From Bdellovibrionales bacterium RIFOXYD12_FULL_39_22 (GTDB lineage: Bacteria; Bdellovibrionota; Bacteriovoracia; Bacteriovoracales; Bacteriovoracaceae): a stretch of 60,854 nt of DNA. Positions 43,738 to 52,990 of the stretch are shown in pieces. The notes beneath the pieces were generated by a model. The model had not been told where the DNA came from. It saw nothing but the letters and a program-made list of their open reading frames with translations, and ran no database searches. The stretch is from NCBI GenBank assembly GCA_001770205.1, contig MEQL01000004.1, positions 1 to 60,854 on the forward strand, written 5' to 3'. The translations under genes were made by a program, and so were the position numbers. Positions within the stretch are counted from its first letter, which is position 1. Every line of letters starts with the position of its first letter.

Positions 43738-45384
43738 CTACATATTTAAATTAACTCCGGCCGGTTTTACGATAGAAAGAAGCGACTGGAAGGCCTGGGT
43801 AACTTCAAGGGCCATTTTATGTCCAGATTGTGGTTCAACTTTCTTAATTTCACCGTAGTTATCGTAGACGACATTTATTTTTCCAACGTTGTCCATGGAA
43901 ATTTCTACTGGTTTTCCAAGAGCGTTATAAATGAAGCTGAGAGAGCGCTTTTTGCCAGTTGATTTTTCATGATCAACCATTTTGGTTATTCTGCCCTGAC
44001 TATCATAGATTAACAAAACGGCCTTACCAGCACCATTTTCTGCTTTGTACAAATTGCCATTTTTATCATACTCAAAATTCGTCCATCCGTCGTTGTTTAC
44101 GACGCGAGTTATTTTGTTAAATGTCTCATGATAAGTTAGTGCTACAAATTCTCCCTTGGTAGAACTTTTTTTAACTAGAAGGCCTTTATCGTTGTACTCA
44201 AAATTGGTAACATGCTTACCTCGAGTGATTTTAAGTGGAAGTGAGCAGCACTCGGAATAGATCGTTTCAGTCTCAAATCCTGGTTGGCCAGTAACAATAC
44301 GATAGGTGTATTGTGAGCCATCAGGGCGTACTTTCATCTCATATTCATATTTGTTGGTAGAGTCATTTTCAATTTTGCCATCTTTGCCAACCTTGCTGAC
44401 TTCTGTCCAGTAGTGCAACTGTGGATTTTGGGGATTTGATCCATAACTATACTTAGTTTTTTCTCCAGTTCTAGTAGTTATTTCTGAAACAAATTGCATT
44501 TTGCGATCATACGCAATTTCCAAAGTGCTTAAATTGGAGTAGGTAATCTTGGTCATGTTATGATTGCTGTCGTACTGGTATTTATAGACGTTGTCCTCAA
44601 CATCTAGGGATTCAACTAAATTATCTCCATCATATTTGTAGACAGTTTTTTTGTCGCCGGCCGACCAAATGTTTTTAACTTTAGAATCAGGATACCATTC
44701 AAAAAATAACTGTTTTCCTTGTGAGTCTTTTATGCTCTCTAGTGTGTTGCCCTTGTTGTAGTTTAGAGTAACAGAGTATCCATTCTTATCACTGACCTTG
44801 ATTAACTTACCACTAAGGTTAAAATTTTCAGACCTGCCGTCACTATAGGAACGCACAAAACCATCGGCATGTTTTTTTACTGTCTGAATACCTCGAACAT
44901 TAGAATAAAGGATGGTTCCGTCTGCAAACTCAGATTTTACTTTATACTTCTGAGCATAGGTTCGACGTAACACCTCATCACCTTTTAGTTTCTTCATTAA
45001 ATCCTGGGCAACATTTTCAGAAAGTTCTGACGTTTTCCTCATGGCGTCTACAATTTTTTTAGCAGCATCTTCGACGTTGATACTTTCTTTGCTGGTGAAA
45101 CGAGTCTGAGCACCGGAACCATTTTCATAAATAACGATCGATCCGTCGGGGCCAACATTTAAAAAAGTTTCATAATCACTTCCCCAACCAACACCAAACC
45201 ATCCCTTATCGGCAGATTTGGAATTGTAGGTTCTCGTTATCTCCAAGTCGTGTCCACCACCAGGAACTTTGATGTCCGTGTAGGAGATGTAGAAGTTACC
45301 GTTTTTTAGATTAACTCCCGCCAAGGTTGAGGCCGAGACTAAAATTGCTAGAATGGGAATGATAAAAATTTTAAAATTGTTCAT
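43738..45384 (-). CDS. Short RHS/YD-repeat protein with DUF6531-like start
   Basis: A 548-residue exported protein with a signal peptide (FKIFIIPILAILVSASTLAG), then a DUF6531-like opening (DLEITRTYNSKSADKGWFGVGWGSDYE) and about ten YD repeats (YDGDNLVESLDVEDNVYKYQYD, FEYDKNGNLYKAENGAG). RHS proteins usually form a shell around a C-terminal toxin; here the repeats end near KPAGVNLNM, with no recognisable toxin or RHS core cleavage site. It may be a structural or surface RHS-like protein. The start is chosen at 45384 with AAGGAAG upstream. It follows the tad genes on the same strand after 195 bases. Confidence 0.82.
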   Translation of the reverse strand: MNNFKIFIIPILAILVSASTLAGVNLKNGNFYISYTDIKVPGGGHDLEITRTYNSKSADKGWFGVGWGSDYETFLNVGPDGSIVIYENGSGAQTRFTSKESINVEDAAKKIVDAMRKTSELSENVAQDLMKKLKGDEVLRRTYAQKYKVKSEFADGTILYSNVRGIQTVKKHADGFVRSYSDGRSENFNLSGKLIKVSDKNGYSVTLNYNKGNTLESIKDSQGKQLFFEWYPDSKVKNIWSAGDKKTVYKYDGDNLVESLDVEDNVYKYQYDSNHNMTKITYSNLSTLEIAYDRKMQFVSEITTRTGEKTKYSYGSNPQNPQLHYWTEVSKVGKDGKIENDSTNKYEYEMKVRPDGSQYTYRIVTGQPGFETETIYSECCSLPLKITRGKHVTNFEYNDKGLLVKKSSTKGEFVALTYHETFNKITRVVNNDGWTNFEYDKNGNLYKAENGAGKAVLLIYDSQGRITKMVDHEKSTGKKRSLSFIYNALGKPVEISMDNVGKINVVYDNYGEIKKVEPQSGHKMALEVTQAFQSLLSIVKPAGVNLNM

Positions 45385-45579
45385 ACCTGACTTCCTTTTT
45401 TTATATATACCTAAAAATGATCCAGCTACTTTTTTCATAATTAAGACTTTCCTTCCATCTACTTTATATTTCACATCTTCCATCAGTCTTAACTCTTCTC
45501 GGATATTTTACTTCTCACTTTAACTGTTTTTCCCAGTATTTTTCCAAGATCTTCTTTTTTGCGCAACACAACTTAATTA

Positions 45580-46488
45580 CTAAACTTTTATATTAACAAT
45601 TTTTAAAATAATTACCGCACCAAGAAGATCAAGAAATATAGCAACAAACAGAGCGACAATGCCCAAAGGATGAGTAAAAAGGAGCATGGTGGCCTCGGGG
45701 TCAGAAAAATAGTAGATGATTCCAATTAAAAGAGGCATACATAGAATAATTCCCCCCTGAAGTAATCCGTTGGCCACAAAGCTATCAATTTTTTGCTGGA
45801 GCCTGATACGCTCCCGAATAATTTCTACGATAGTATCAAATGTCTCTGCTAAATTACCACCTGTCTCGCGCAAAATATTTATACTGGAAATAAACATTCG
45901 ATTATCTTCCGTGGCCATCCGGGCGGCCAAATTCTCCAAACACTCTTCAAGTGGGGCGCCTAATTTATTTTGATGTAGTACTAGCGAGAATTCTTGTGAT
46001 AGAGGTGGGCCCATCTCATCTACCACCATTCCGATGGCCTGAGGCAGTGAAAGGCCGGCGCGAATTCCATTGGCCAAAAGAGTTAGGCCGTCAATCATCT
46101 GATTTTGATATTGTTTGATTCGTTTTTTTACCATGTAGTCAATAAAAGGACGAGGTATTTTCCAGCCAACGATAGAAAGAATTATACCTAAAAAAATTCC
46201 CGCCCACCAATGGCCCAATAATGTCATGATGCCAAGAGTGATAATACTTAATCCAAATGAAAGGAAGAGAAGCATTTGTGTGATTTTTTCTGCCTTGACC
46301 TCAATATGTAGCAATTCCAATTTCTCCACAATATAATTTCGTGTTCCAAAAGTTTGATTTTCAATCCATTCAAAAATCACGCGACTATATTTTAGGGCAT
46401 AAAAGAAGAACATCCCTCCAATAAAAAGAGTCAACATTATATTGGTAAAAAAATCTTCGTTGTCGTAGAGCTTGAGGAGATCAGGCAT
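45580..46488 (-). CDS. tadB: Tad platform protein (type II secretion F family, TadB-like)
   Basis: A 302-residue inner-membrane protein with helices near residues 15-32, 68-85, 88-110 and two at the C-terminus (LLQGGIILCMPLLIGIIYYF, GIVALFVAIFLDLLGAVIIL). The GspF/T2SSF core includes the QMIDGLTLLANGIRAGLSLPQAI segment and RMFISSINILRETGGNLAETFDTI. It forms the platform that couples the CpaF ATPase to pilin insertion. Tad systems normally encode two such proteins, TadB and TadC; only one is found here, and the gene after it is an RHS protein. It lies 18 bases after the CpaE-CpaF fusion gene. Confidence 0.88.
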   Translation of the reverse strand: MPDLLKLYDNEDFFTNIMLTLFIGGMFFFYALKYSRVIFEWIENQTFGTRNYIVEKLELLHIEVKAEKITQMLLFLSFGLSIITLGIMTLLGHWWAGIFLGIILSIVGWKIPRPFIDYMVKKRIKQYQNQMIDGLTLLANGIRAGLSLPQAIGMVVDEMGPPLSQEFSLVLHQNKLGAPLEECLENLAARMATEDNRMFISSINILRETGGNLAETFDTIVEIIRERIRLQQKIDSFVANGLLQGGIILCMPLLIGIIYYFSDPEATMLLFTHPLGIVALFVAIFLDLLGAVIILKIVNIKV

Positions 46489-46506
46489 AATTATTTTTTA
46501 ACACTC

Positions 46507-48612
46507 CTAGTTTTTAAAAATTCCCATTGGTATGTTGTAGCCTTTGCGTTCAAGTGATTCAATAAACTTGGGAATAAATCCAGATGATTGGTGTTTGCCC
46601 TTGATTTTCCCTTTATTGTCAAAACCCTCTTGCTTGAAAAGAAAAATATCTTGAAGGGTAACGACATCGCCTTGCATTCCGCCCAGTTCCGTTATGTGAG
46701 TAACTTTGCGTGAGCCATCTTCAAGGCGACTTTGTTGCACGATTATGTGGACAGAGCTAGCAATCATTTCGCGAATTGATTTGGGAGAAAGCGCGGTACC
46801 GGCATATTGTACTAGAGTTTCTAAACGGCCAATACATTCACGCGGATTATTGGAGTGTACAGTAGTCATAGAGCCATCATGTCCGGTACCCATGGCCTGT
46901 AACATATCCAAAGTTTCTCCTCCGCGACACTCTCCTACTAGAATTCGATCTGGACGCATTCGTAACGTCTGCTTAACAAGACAGCGAATATCAATAGCAC
47001 CCTGTCCATCTAATGAAGGAGGTCTCGTTTCTAATCGAACAATATGATCTTGTGGAAGGGATAGTTCGGCGGAATCTTCGCAAGTGATGATTCGCTCATT
47101 GGACGGAATGAATCCGGCCAGCACATTAATGAGTGTGGTTTTACCAGAACCGGTACCACCACTTACAACGATGTTGCGTTTTCCTTCAACCGCAATGCGT
47201 AGAAAATCGGCCATCTCTTGAGTCATTGAGCCAAATTTTACCAAGTCTTTATAAGTAATGCGGTTTTCTGGAAATTTTCGAATAGTGATAGTACAGCCAT
47301 CTATGGCCGAAGGCGGAATGATGGCATGCACTCTTGAACCATTGGCCAGGCGAGCATCCACGTAGGGCGTTTTCTCATCAATTCTTCTACCAATGGGGGC
47401 CACAATTCTTTCGATAACGTTGAGTACTTGGCGATCGTTGGTGAAGGTGATGTCTGATTTTTTCACTTTGCCGCTTTTTTCGTAAAATATTTTATAGGGC
47501 CCACAGACCATAATCTCTGAACACTCCTTATCGGCGAGTAGATCCTCTAGTGGCCCCAGTGCCAAGGCCTCATCTAAAATTTCTTTAACAATTTGATTTA
47601 AATCTTCTCTGCTATTGATTATTCCTTTAACGTCTTCTTTGTTCAGTAGTTCGACAACCATTTTTTTAGTTTGCTCGCGCAAAATTAATTTGGCGCGCGG
47701 ATCATTATCATTGTTGGCCTTCATATCCATTTCATCAACCAAGGTTTTGTGAATTCGGCTTTTTAAATCTATCCAGGGTTGATGAGATGATTTTTTTTCA
47801 CCATCACTATTGCTTGCCTCCGTGCTTTTTTTGGATGAAGCGTCGTTGGGTTTTACTAGCGCCTCTAGAGTTTTAAGAACATTTTTTTGAATTAATTTGC
47901 GCACACACTCTGTAACGGCCTTGGCATATAAACTTCCCTTGGCCACATTCATAATAACTTGCGATTTATTCAACGCATCCACGCAAGTCTTTTCATCTTT
48001 GTTGATAAGCGTAAAGATTGGTTTGCCTAAATTTTTGCTAACTAATTCTGGAGTAACCGGATGGCCCTTCTCATAATTATTTAGTATCACCTGTACCATG
48101 TCTTTGGGAAAAAGAGAGGTTATTAGCTCTTGATTAATTCGTCGCCCTTGAGATACCGCTAAAATATCTGGCGTTGTCACTAAAAAAATTAAAGTTGAGT
48201 ATTCCAGCGCTTTAAGGGCCAGTGGATTTAATTCGCTACCAACATCGATGATGGTTATGGGATAGAGATTGGTTATGGTTTTTAAAGTTTTTCCCATTCC
48301 TTCTATACTGACACTTTCGGCCAGTAGCTTTTCTGCAGGCATGGAAACAAAAGATACGTTTCCTTGTAAAGAGACAAAAGTAGGAAATGTTTTAGGATCA
48401 ATTACTCCTTGAAAATCGGATAATTCTTTTAGATTTTTTTTGGATTTTATTCCAGTGATCAGAGAGAGATCCCCCGCCGCCTGTTGATCAAAATCAAATA
48501 GCATGATTTTGGCCTTAACTTCTTCGGCGTAGGCAAAGGCCAAATTGGCGGCAAAAACGGATTTGCCAACCCCTCCTTTCCCACCGATGATACTTATTAT
48601 GTGTCCGGCCAT
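46507..48612 (-). CDS. Fused CpaE/TadZ-like and CpaF/TadA pilus ATPase
   Basis: A 701-residue two-domain protein. Residues 1-245 are a MinD/ParA-type ATPase (CpaE/TadZ-like) with deviant Walker A GGKGGVGKS at 10-18 and KIMLFDFDQQAAGDLSL. A Ser/Lys-rich linker spans about 250-285. Residues 290-690 are a complete CpaF/TadA secretion ATPase with Walker A GGTGSGKTT at 485-493, Walker B-like MRPDRILVGECRGGE and the His box GHDGSMTTVHSN. In Tad systems CpaE localises the machine and CpaF powers pilus assembly. Having both in one chain ties localisation to the motor. The gene begins six bases after the secretin gene. This fusion is unusual in the Tad systems I know. Confidence 0.9.
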   Translation of the reverse strand: MAGHIISIIGGKGGVGKSVFAANLAFAYAEEVKAKIMLFDFDQQAAGDLSLITGIKSKKNLKELSDFQGVIDPKTFPTFVSLQGNVSFVSMPAEKLLAESVSIEGMGKTLKTITNLYPITIIDVGSELNPLALKALEYSTLIFLVTTPDILAVSQGRRINQELITSLFPKDMVQVILNNYEKGHPVTPELVSKNLGKPIFTLINKDEKTCVDALNKSQVIMNVAKGSLYAKAVTECVRKLIQKNVLKTLEALVKPNDASSKKSTEASNSDGEKKSSHQPWIDLKSRIHKTLVDEMDMKANNDNDPRAKLILREQTKKMVVELLNKEDVKGIINSREDLNQIVKEILDEALALGPLEDLLADKECSEIMVCGPYKIFYEKSGKVKKSDITFTNDRQVLNVIERIVAPIGRRIDEKTPYVDARLANGSRVHAIIPPSAIDGCTITIRKFPENRITYKDLVKFGSMTQEMADFLRIAVEGKRNIVVSGGTGSGKTTLINVLAGFIPSNERIITCEDSAELSLPQDHIVRLETRPPSLDGQGAIDIRCLVKQTLRMRPDRILVGECRGGETLDMLQAMGTGHDGSMTTVHSNNPRECIGRLETLVQYAGTALSPKSIREMIASSVHIIVQQSRLEDGSRKVTHITELGGMQGDVVTLQDIFLFKQEGFDNKGKIKGKHQSSGFIPKFIESLERKGYNIPMGIFKN

Positions 48613-48618
48613 TATTTT

Positions 48619-50163
48619 TTACCTCGTTCTCTTTCTGAATTTTTTCATTATATCCTCGGTACCAATAGATGCCGATTCAATAATCTCAGGAGTAACAAAA
48701 ACTACGAATTGACTGCGATTAGATAATTGTTGCTTGGAGCGCAAAAAAGAAAATAAGGCGTATGGTTTTTCTTCTCCATCCTTACCTGCAACTCCACTGT
48801 CGGGCTCATCCTTGTCGTAATCAGTGGCACTGTTTTTTACGACGACTCCTCCGATAACTGCGGATTCTTTGGATTTTACCACTACTACGGTGTTGACACT
48901 GTTGGTTAATTCCTCTGGCTTATCTCCTCCATAAACTGATTTTACATCCACCGTCAGATTATCTAACTTGATTGCCTCATCTTTAATTATTTCAGGAGTA
49001 ACTTGAATTTTAAACATAGATTCGGCAGTTCCTACCTTTTGGGCATCGCCCTCTCCTAACACAAATGGCTTGGTTCCCTTCTTTTGAATAGTGGCAGTTT
49101 TTTTCTCTGTTACCACTACCACTCCCGATTGAATAATGCGTGCATGGCCAGCACTTTTGGCCGCCGCTAGCCGGGGAAAAAGATTAGAGATGGTGCCGGC
49201 CAAAGTTCCATTGCGAGATTTAGAGTCAATACTGCCACCATCTGTTCGGCCAAAGTTTATATATCCACTGTTGGGATCCATCATGGGATTCCAACGGAAG
49301 CCAAAGAACTTGGCGTACTCTTTAGTCAGTTGCACAAATTGAGCAGAGACTTTAATTAATTTTGGCAAGGATGGATTCTGTGGTTTTTCAATTACGGCAA
49401 TAAAATTTTCAATAGGCTTCATTACTTTTTTAGCATATCGATCACCGCCACTAGATTTAGCAATAGGATCTAGCGAATCAGGTAAATAGGCCGCAGCAAT
49501 TACCTCTGCTTTGGTTTTATCGTCAGGATTTTCTACTGTGCCCTCCAGCCAAAATCGGTTATTGACCACACGAGCAGTGACGTTTTTTAGGCCGGAACCG
49601 GTTAACTCTTCTTGCATCTTTTTTGCGATTATCACTTTTGACTGAGGGGCCAACTCAACTAATAGAATCAGATCCGTAACATTTAGAGCGGTCAGCACGG
49701 TACTAATTTTACCAATATCAGTAGGTACAATTATTTCTCCCCCGATATAAATTTTGTCTGCCTTAACTCCAATCTCTAAACCCTCAACATCCCCTAAATA
49801 CTCTTGTAGCTGTTCAATAGTTTTTGACAAGGAATTAGAAACGACTGTTGCTTCAATGATCATCTTTTCATCACCAACATTGTTTCTGATACGCACAACC
49901 GTTTTTCCTGGCTTTTTGCCTTTTAAAATCAGTTCTTTTTTTACGGGAACAAAAGTAAAAGTTATAACGCTGGGATCTATTATTTCAATATATTTGGGCT
50001 CAGTAACAAAATCCAATTTGATAATATCACTCCCAACTCCCATGGGGACTTCCACCTTCACCGTGGTAGCACCACTTTCATTAGTTGTCGTATCGGCTAC
50101 TTGTGCTTTGGCGAAAGTAATTGCAAGAAAAGAAACAAATGTGGCAAGCAATACTAGTCTAAT
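48619..50163 (-). CDS. cpaC: Tad secretin CpaC/RcpA, probable ATT start
   Basis: A protein of about 514 residues of the type II/III secretin family, forming the outer-membrane pore of the Tad pilus. It has the pilus-specific N-domains (FVPVKKELILKGKKPGKTVVRIRN), BON-like segments and a secretin core with VTEKKTATIQKKGTKPFVLG, ESAVIGGVVVKNSATD and FVVFVTPEII. The only standard start, TTG at 50151, lies 19 bases from the AAGGAG site (50171-50176) and gives a signal peptide without positive charge. ATT at 50163 sits seven bases from that site and yields (M)RLVLLATFVSFLAITFAKA, an ideal signal peptide. ATT is therefore the likely start. Confidence 0.85.
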   Translation of the reverse strand: MRLVLLATFVSFLAITFAKAQVADTTTNESGATTVKVEVPMGVGSDIIKLDFVTEPKYIEIIDPSVITFTFVPVKKELILKGKKPGKTVVRIRNNVGDEKMIIEATVVSNSLSKTIEQLQEYLGDVEGLEIGVKADKIYIGGEIIVPTDIGKISTVLTALNVTDLILLVELAPQSKVIIAKKMQEELTGSGLKNVTARVVNNRFWLEGTVENPDDKTKAEVIAAAYLPDSLDPIAKSSGGDRYAKKVMKPIENFIAVIEKPQNPSLPKLIKVSAQFVQLTKEYAKFFGFRWNPMMDPNSGYINFGRTDGGSIDSKSRNGTLAGTISNLFPRLAAAKSAGHARIIQSGVVVVTEKKTATIQKKGTKPFVLGEGDAQKVGTAESMFKIQVTPEIIKDEAIKLDNLTVDVKSVYGGDKPEELTNSVNTVVVVKSKESAVIGGVVVKNSATDYDKDEPDSGVAGKDGEEKPYALFSFLRSKQQLSNRSQFVVFVTPEIIESASIGTEDIMKKFRKRTR

Positions 50164-50184
50164 AGAAATTCTCCTTGAGAATGA

Positions 50185-50994
50185 TTATTCCTGTTTATAC
50201 TTTTCCATGAAAAATTTCTTAGCATCCAATTTTTCTTCATCGCCCAAAAGATCAAAAATACTCGTAGAATTTATTCGTTGTTGTTCTTTATCAACGTTGT
50301 TTCGTAAGGACAGATAAATGCGTCCACCGGAACTGTAGGTTTGAATATAAATTAATTTTTGCACATCATATGGACTTAACTCCAGCGTGATGTTGTTGTA
50401 CTCGGTATATACATTTAGCTTCATCTCTTTAATGGCGCGAGTGGTTTCTACTCCGATTAGTGGAATGGAGTTTGTAATGCTTTTTCCGGTGGATAGTACT
50501 AGTACATCTTGAATGATTGTCTTAATTTTTTTTTGGTCGTTTCGAGTATCAAAGGCCACCGGTGCAATTACATCTACGCGATCCCCTGGTTTAATCAATT
50601 TCCCAACCGCTTGATCATCACCAATTGAAATGGCAATAGCGCGTTTACCGGCAGTGACTTGTCGGGCCAGACCGGTTTTGGCGTCAGGATAAGTAACGCG
50701 AGGTTTGGTAATTATTTCGCCCTTTAAAATGGGTACAGCGGCAACTACATTTTTTAATTCCTCAAAGCCGGTGAAAGCATGTTCAGAAACATAGTTACTG
50801 GGCATTTGGATTGATTGTAATTTAGTATCGTCAATCATCTCTAGTTCTTGAATGTCTTGCTTGGCAACAACGACAGTTTTCATATCGCCATATTTCCGTT
50901 TCATTGCATCTTCCTTGTCACTGATGTAGGTGATGACCATAAACATGGCCACGACAGAGATGACTAGTGCAAAGGTAAACGCTCGGGTATTCAT
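50185..50994 (-). CDS. cpaB: Tad pilus assembly protein CpaB/RcpC
   Basis: A 269-residue protein with one N-terminal membrane helix (FTFALVISVVAMFMVITYI) and a SAF domain that begins at VVVAKQDIQELEMIDDTKL, followed by the RcpC/CpaB region AISIGDDQAVGKLIKPGDRVDVIAPV and TIIQDVLVLSTGKSI. CpaB is periplasmic and helps assemble or gate the secretin. GAGGAT precedes the ATG. It is separated from the upstream pseudopilin genes by 107 bases and from the secretin gene by 21, so a second promoter before cpaB is possible. Confidence 0.9.
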   Translation of the reverse strand: MNTRAFTFALVISVVAMFMVITYISDKEDAMKRKYGDMKTVVVAKQDIQELEMIDDTKLQSIQMPSNYVSEHAFTGFEELKNVVAAVPILKGEIITKPRVTYPDAKTGLARQVTAGKRAIAISIGDDQAVGKLIKPGDRVDVIAPVAFDTRNDQKKIKTIIQDVLVLSTGKSITNSIPLIGVETTRAIKEMKLNVYTEYNNITLELSPYDVQKLIYIQTYSSGGRIYLSLRNNVDKEQQRINSTSIFDLLGDEEKLDAKKFFMEKYKQE

Positions 50995-51101
50995 ATATGA
51001 TCCTCACTGCTACAATCTGTTTGCTATTGATATATTATCAAAGGATTGAAGATAAATGTATGGATGGAAGTTTTGGCCTACTTGACAGTGGCCGGTGCTA
51101 C

Positions 51102-51644
51102 CTACGGAGCGGAAGTTAGTCGACAACCGCTATGAGGATTTCCTGTTTCAAAGTGATCGCGGGCAAAAATACCAGGGGCGAGGAGTCGATAACTGGTACT
51201 GCATAAACCGAAAACAGTAGTTGGTTTGATAAAATTAGTAGTTGGTGAGGAGCGATCATTGCATTTTTCGGGAGCTTCCCCAGCAAAAAGCTTCATCTCA
51301 TAGCAGGCCGCCAAAGGAGTGGTTGTTTGACCGGTATCTTCCATTGTTGTCCAGCCAATCATATCCATGCCGGCATATTTAATACCTCCGCCAGCAAAGG
51401 TCAGAAGGTCGTTTATGTCAGAAGACATGGAGTTGTAGCGATTGAGTTGGAAAAAATAACCGCGCACCACCTTTTGTTGATTGATGGAACCATTAATTGC
51501 TGAGGAAACAGTTATGAGTAAGTAATAAAGCAAGATCATTACTGGTAAGAAAGCGATAAATTCAAAGATGGCCTGGCCTTGATGATTTATTAAAAAGATA
51601 TTTTGCCAACACCTGGATCTTTGTTTTTTTTTATGTCTTTTCAT
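51102..51644 (-). CDS. TadE-like pseudopilin (third of three)
   Basis: A 180-residue protein with a basic N-terminus, the pilin-like segment HQGQAIFEFIAFLPVMILLYYLL and a Cys-containing periplasmic domain. The GQAxxEF-hydrophobic pattern is the TadE/TadF signature, cut by a prepilin peptidase before Q. The start ATG follows directly on the stop of the previous gene (TAGATG), so translation is coupled. TadE and TadF are minor pseudopilins needed for Flp pilus assembly. Confidence 0.8.
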   Translation of the reverse strand: MKRHKKKQRSRCWQNIFLINHQGQAIFEFIAFLPVMILLYYLLITVSSAINGSINQQKVVRGYFFQLNRYNSMSSDINDLLTFAGGGIKYAGMDMIGWTTMEDTGQTTTPLAACYEMKLFAGEAPEKCNDRSSPTTNFIKPTTVFGLCSTSYRLLAPGIFARDHFETGNPHSGCRLTSAP

Positions 51645-52178
51645 CTAACATCCATCATCGTAAAAAGTAGCAAAATAATCTGGACATCCTCCTCCGTTGG
51701 GCAGTTCCATTGCTTTGCAGATACGGGAAAGACATTCGGCCCTTGAAGGAATTCGTCCTAAAAAAGATTCAGAGGCCATATTCAAATCAATTTGTCCGCC
51801 AATCATGGGAACTGTGGAAAATTTTGTTTTATATTTATAAAATAATCCAACAAAAACATTAGGCCCATCTTCGGGAGAGTTTATTACTAATCGTCCTCCA
51901 TTATCAGGTATAAAAGAATTTATTCTAAATTTTTCGAAAACTTCATTAGCAACGGCCCGCGCCGTTTCATCTCCCGCGCGTGCAGTATTGGAGTTATCAT
52001 CAGACACTAGGTATGCGCGTGAGGCCATGAAGGTGGCATAGTGAACTAAATGGCCATTGGTAATATTATAAGCGACATTGAAAAAAACGAAAATGATGCC
52101 AAAGGAGTAGATAAAGCAAAGCAAAAACTCAATAGTTGATTGGCCACTCCTTCCCATTATTATTTTCTTCCTATTCAT
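51645..52178 (-). CDS. TadE-like pseudopilin (second of three)
   Basis: A 177-residue protein with the signature GRSGQSTIEFLLCFIYSFGIIFVFF at residues about 8-32 and a periplasmic domain with cysteines near the end (CLSRICKA, CPDYFATFYDDGC). The ATG at 52178 overlaps the stop of the upstream pilin-like gene by eight bases (ATGAATAG), indicating coupled translation; the frame is open further upstream only because of the overlap. Confidence 0.8.
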   Translation of the reverse strand: MNRKKIIMGRSGQSTIEFLLCFIYSFGIIFVFFNVAYNITNGHLVHYATFMASRAYLVSDDNSNTARAGDETARAVANEVFEKFRINSFIPDNGGRLVINSPEDGPNVFVGLFYKYKTKFSTVPMIGGQIDLNMASESFLGRIPSRAECLSRICKAMELPNGGGCPDYFATFYDDGC

Positions 52179-52506
52179 AACCATGCTTGTGAATAAAAAA
52201 GTGCGATTTATTTTGGCCAGAAGAATAAGTGTCATGTGTATTTCCAGCAATATTGCTTCTACTATCATCAAGCCCGGGCATCCCATGACGATAGGAGTAT
52301 TCCATATAACGAGCGTATTGTTCAATCATGGGCGCATCTGGGCCAAAGAAACTGCGGAATCCCGCACTTTTTAGGATGGAAGAGATGATCATGGCCACCA
52401 CAATAAGTAGCATAAGATATTCCATGGTTGATTGGCCTTGCTGGCCAATTTTAGCAAATACATTTTTTTTCTTCACGCTCAATGGATCTTTCCTTGATTC
52501 ATCCAT
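52171..52506 (-). CDS. Pilin/TadE-like protein (first of three)
   Basis: A 111-residue protein with a 20-residue basic lead, then the cleavage-site motif QQGQSTMEYLMLLIVVAMII and an 60-residue soluble tail. The motif GQSTxEY is shared with the Flp pilins downstream of the promoter, but the tail is longer than in Flp. It may be a minor pilin. The start is uncertain among 52521 (GTG), 52512 and 52506; all overlap the end of the prepilin peptidase gene. Confidence 0.7.
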   Translation of the reverse strand: MDESRKDPLSVKKKNVFAKIGQQGQSTMEYLMLLIVVAMIISSILKSAGFRSFFGPDAPMIEQYARYMEYSYRHGMPGLDDSRSNIAGNTHDTYSSGQNKSHFFIHKHGYE

Positions 52507-52988
52507 CCCCATAACATCCACGCCAAAAGTATGACTGGTGCAAATGGAAACTTGCGCACTCCTACTTTAAAGAGAGCGCTAAATTTTCTCATCTTCAATA
52601 GTACTATCATTTCAGAAAAGTTGGAGAAAAAATTAATTAGCAGATTTATTATACTGACCAGAATGGTCACATAAAGAAGTAAAAGAAAAAAATCGTAATG
52701 AAAATTAAGTGGGATGGTTAAAAAAAAGGTTGAGATGTACTTAACATCGCCGGCACCGGCAATGGATAAAAGATAGAGTAGATATCCAGTTGTGCCAATG
52801 GAGATTGGATAAAGTAGGTAGCTATACCAGGGGCCAGTAAATAGGGCCCCGCCTCCCGCCATTGCCACTCCCCAAAACAGGAAATTTAGAAGTGGCCAGT
52901 AGTTGGAAATTTTTCGAGTTTTAATATCGAGCAAGGAGATTATGGCCAAGATAAAAAGTTGTCCGACATAGATGGCCAATAGAGACAT
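52479..52988 (-). CDS. cpaA: Tad prepilin peptidase (CpaA/TadV)
   Basis: A 169-residue integral membrane aspartic protease of the prepilin peptidase family. The two catalytic Asp are in LLDIKTRKISN (residue about 21) and the GxGDxK motif AGAGDVKYIS. Five to six hydrophobic helices are seen. The short form without the methyltransferase domain is typical of Tad systems. It should cleave the G/Q site of the Flp pilin and the TadE-like proteins around it. It starts three bases after the stop of the small pilin-like gene. Confidence 0.92.
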   Translation of the reverse strand: MSLLAIYVGQLFILAIISLLDIKTRKISNYWPLLNFLFWGVAMAGGGALFTGPWYSYLLYPISIGTTGYLLYLLSIAGAGDVKYISTFFLTIPLNFHYDFFLLLLYVTILVSIINLLINFFSNFSEMIVLLKMRKFSALFKVGVRKFPFAPVILLAWMLWGWMNQGKIH

Positions 52989-52990
52989 GG

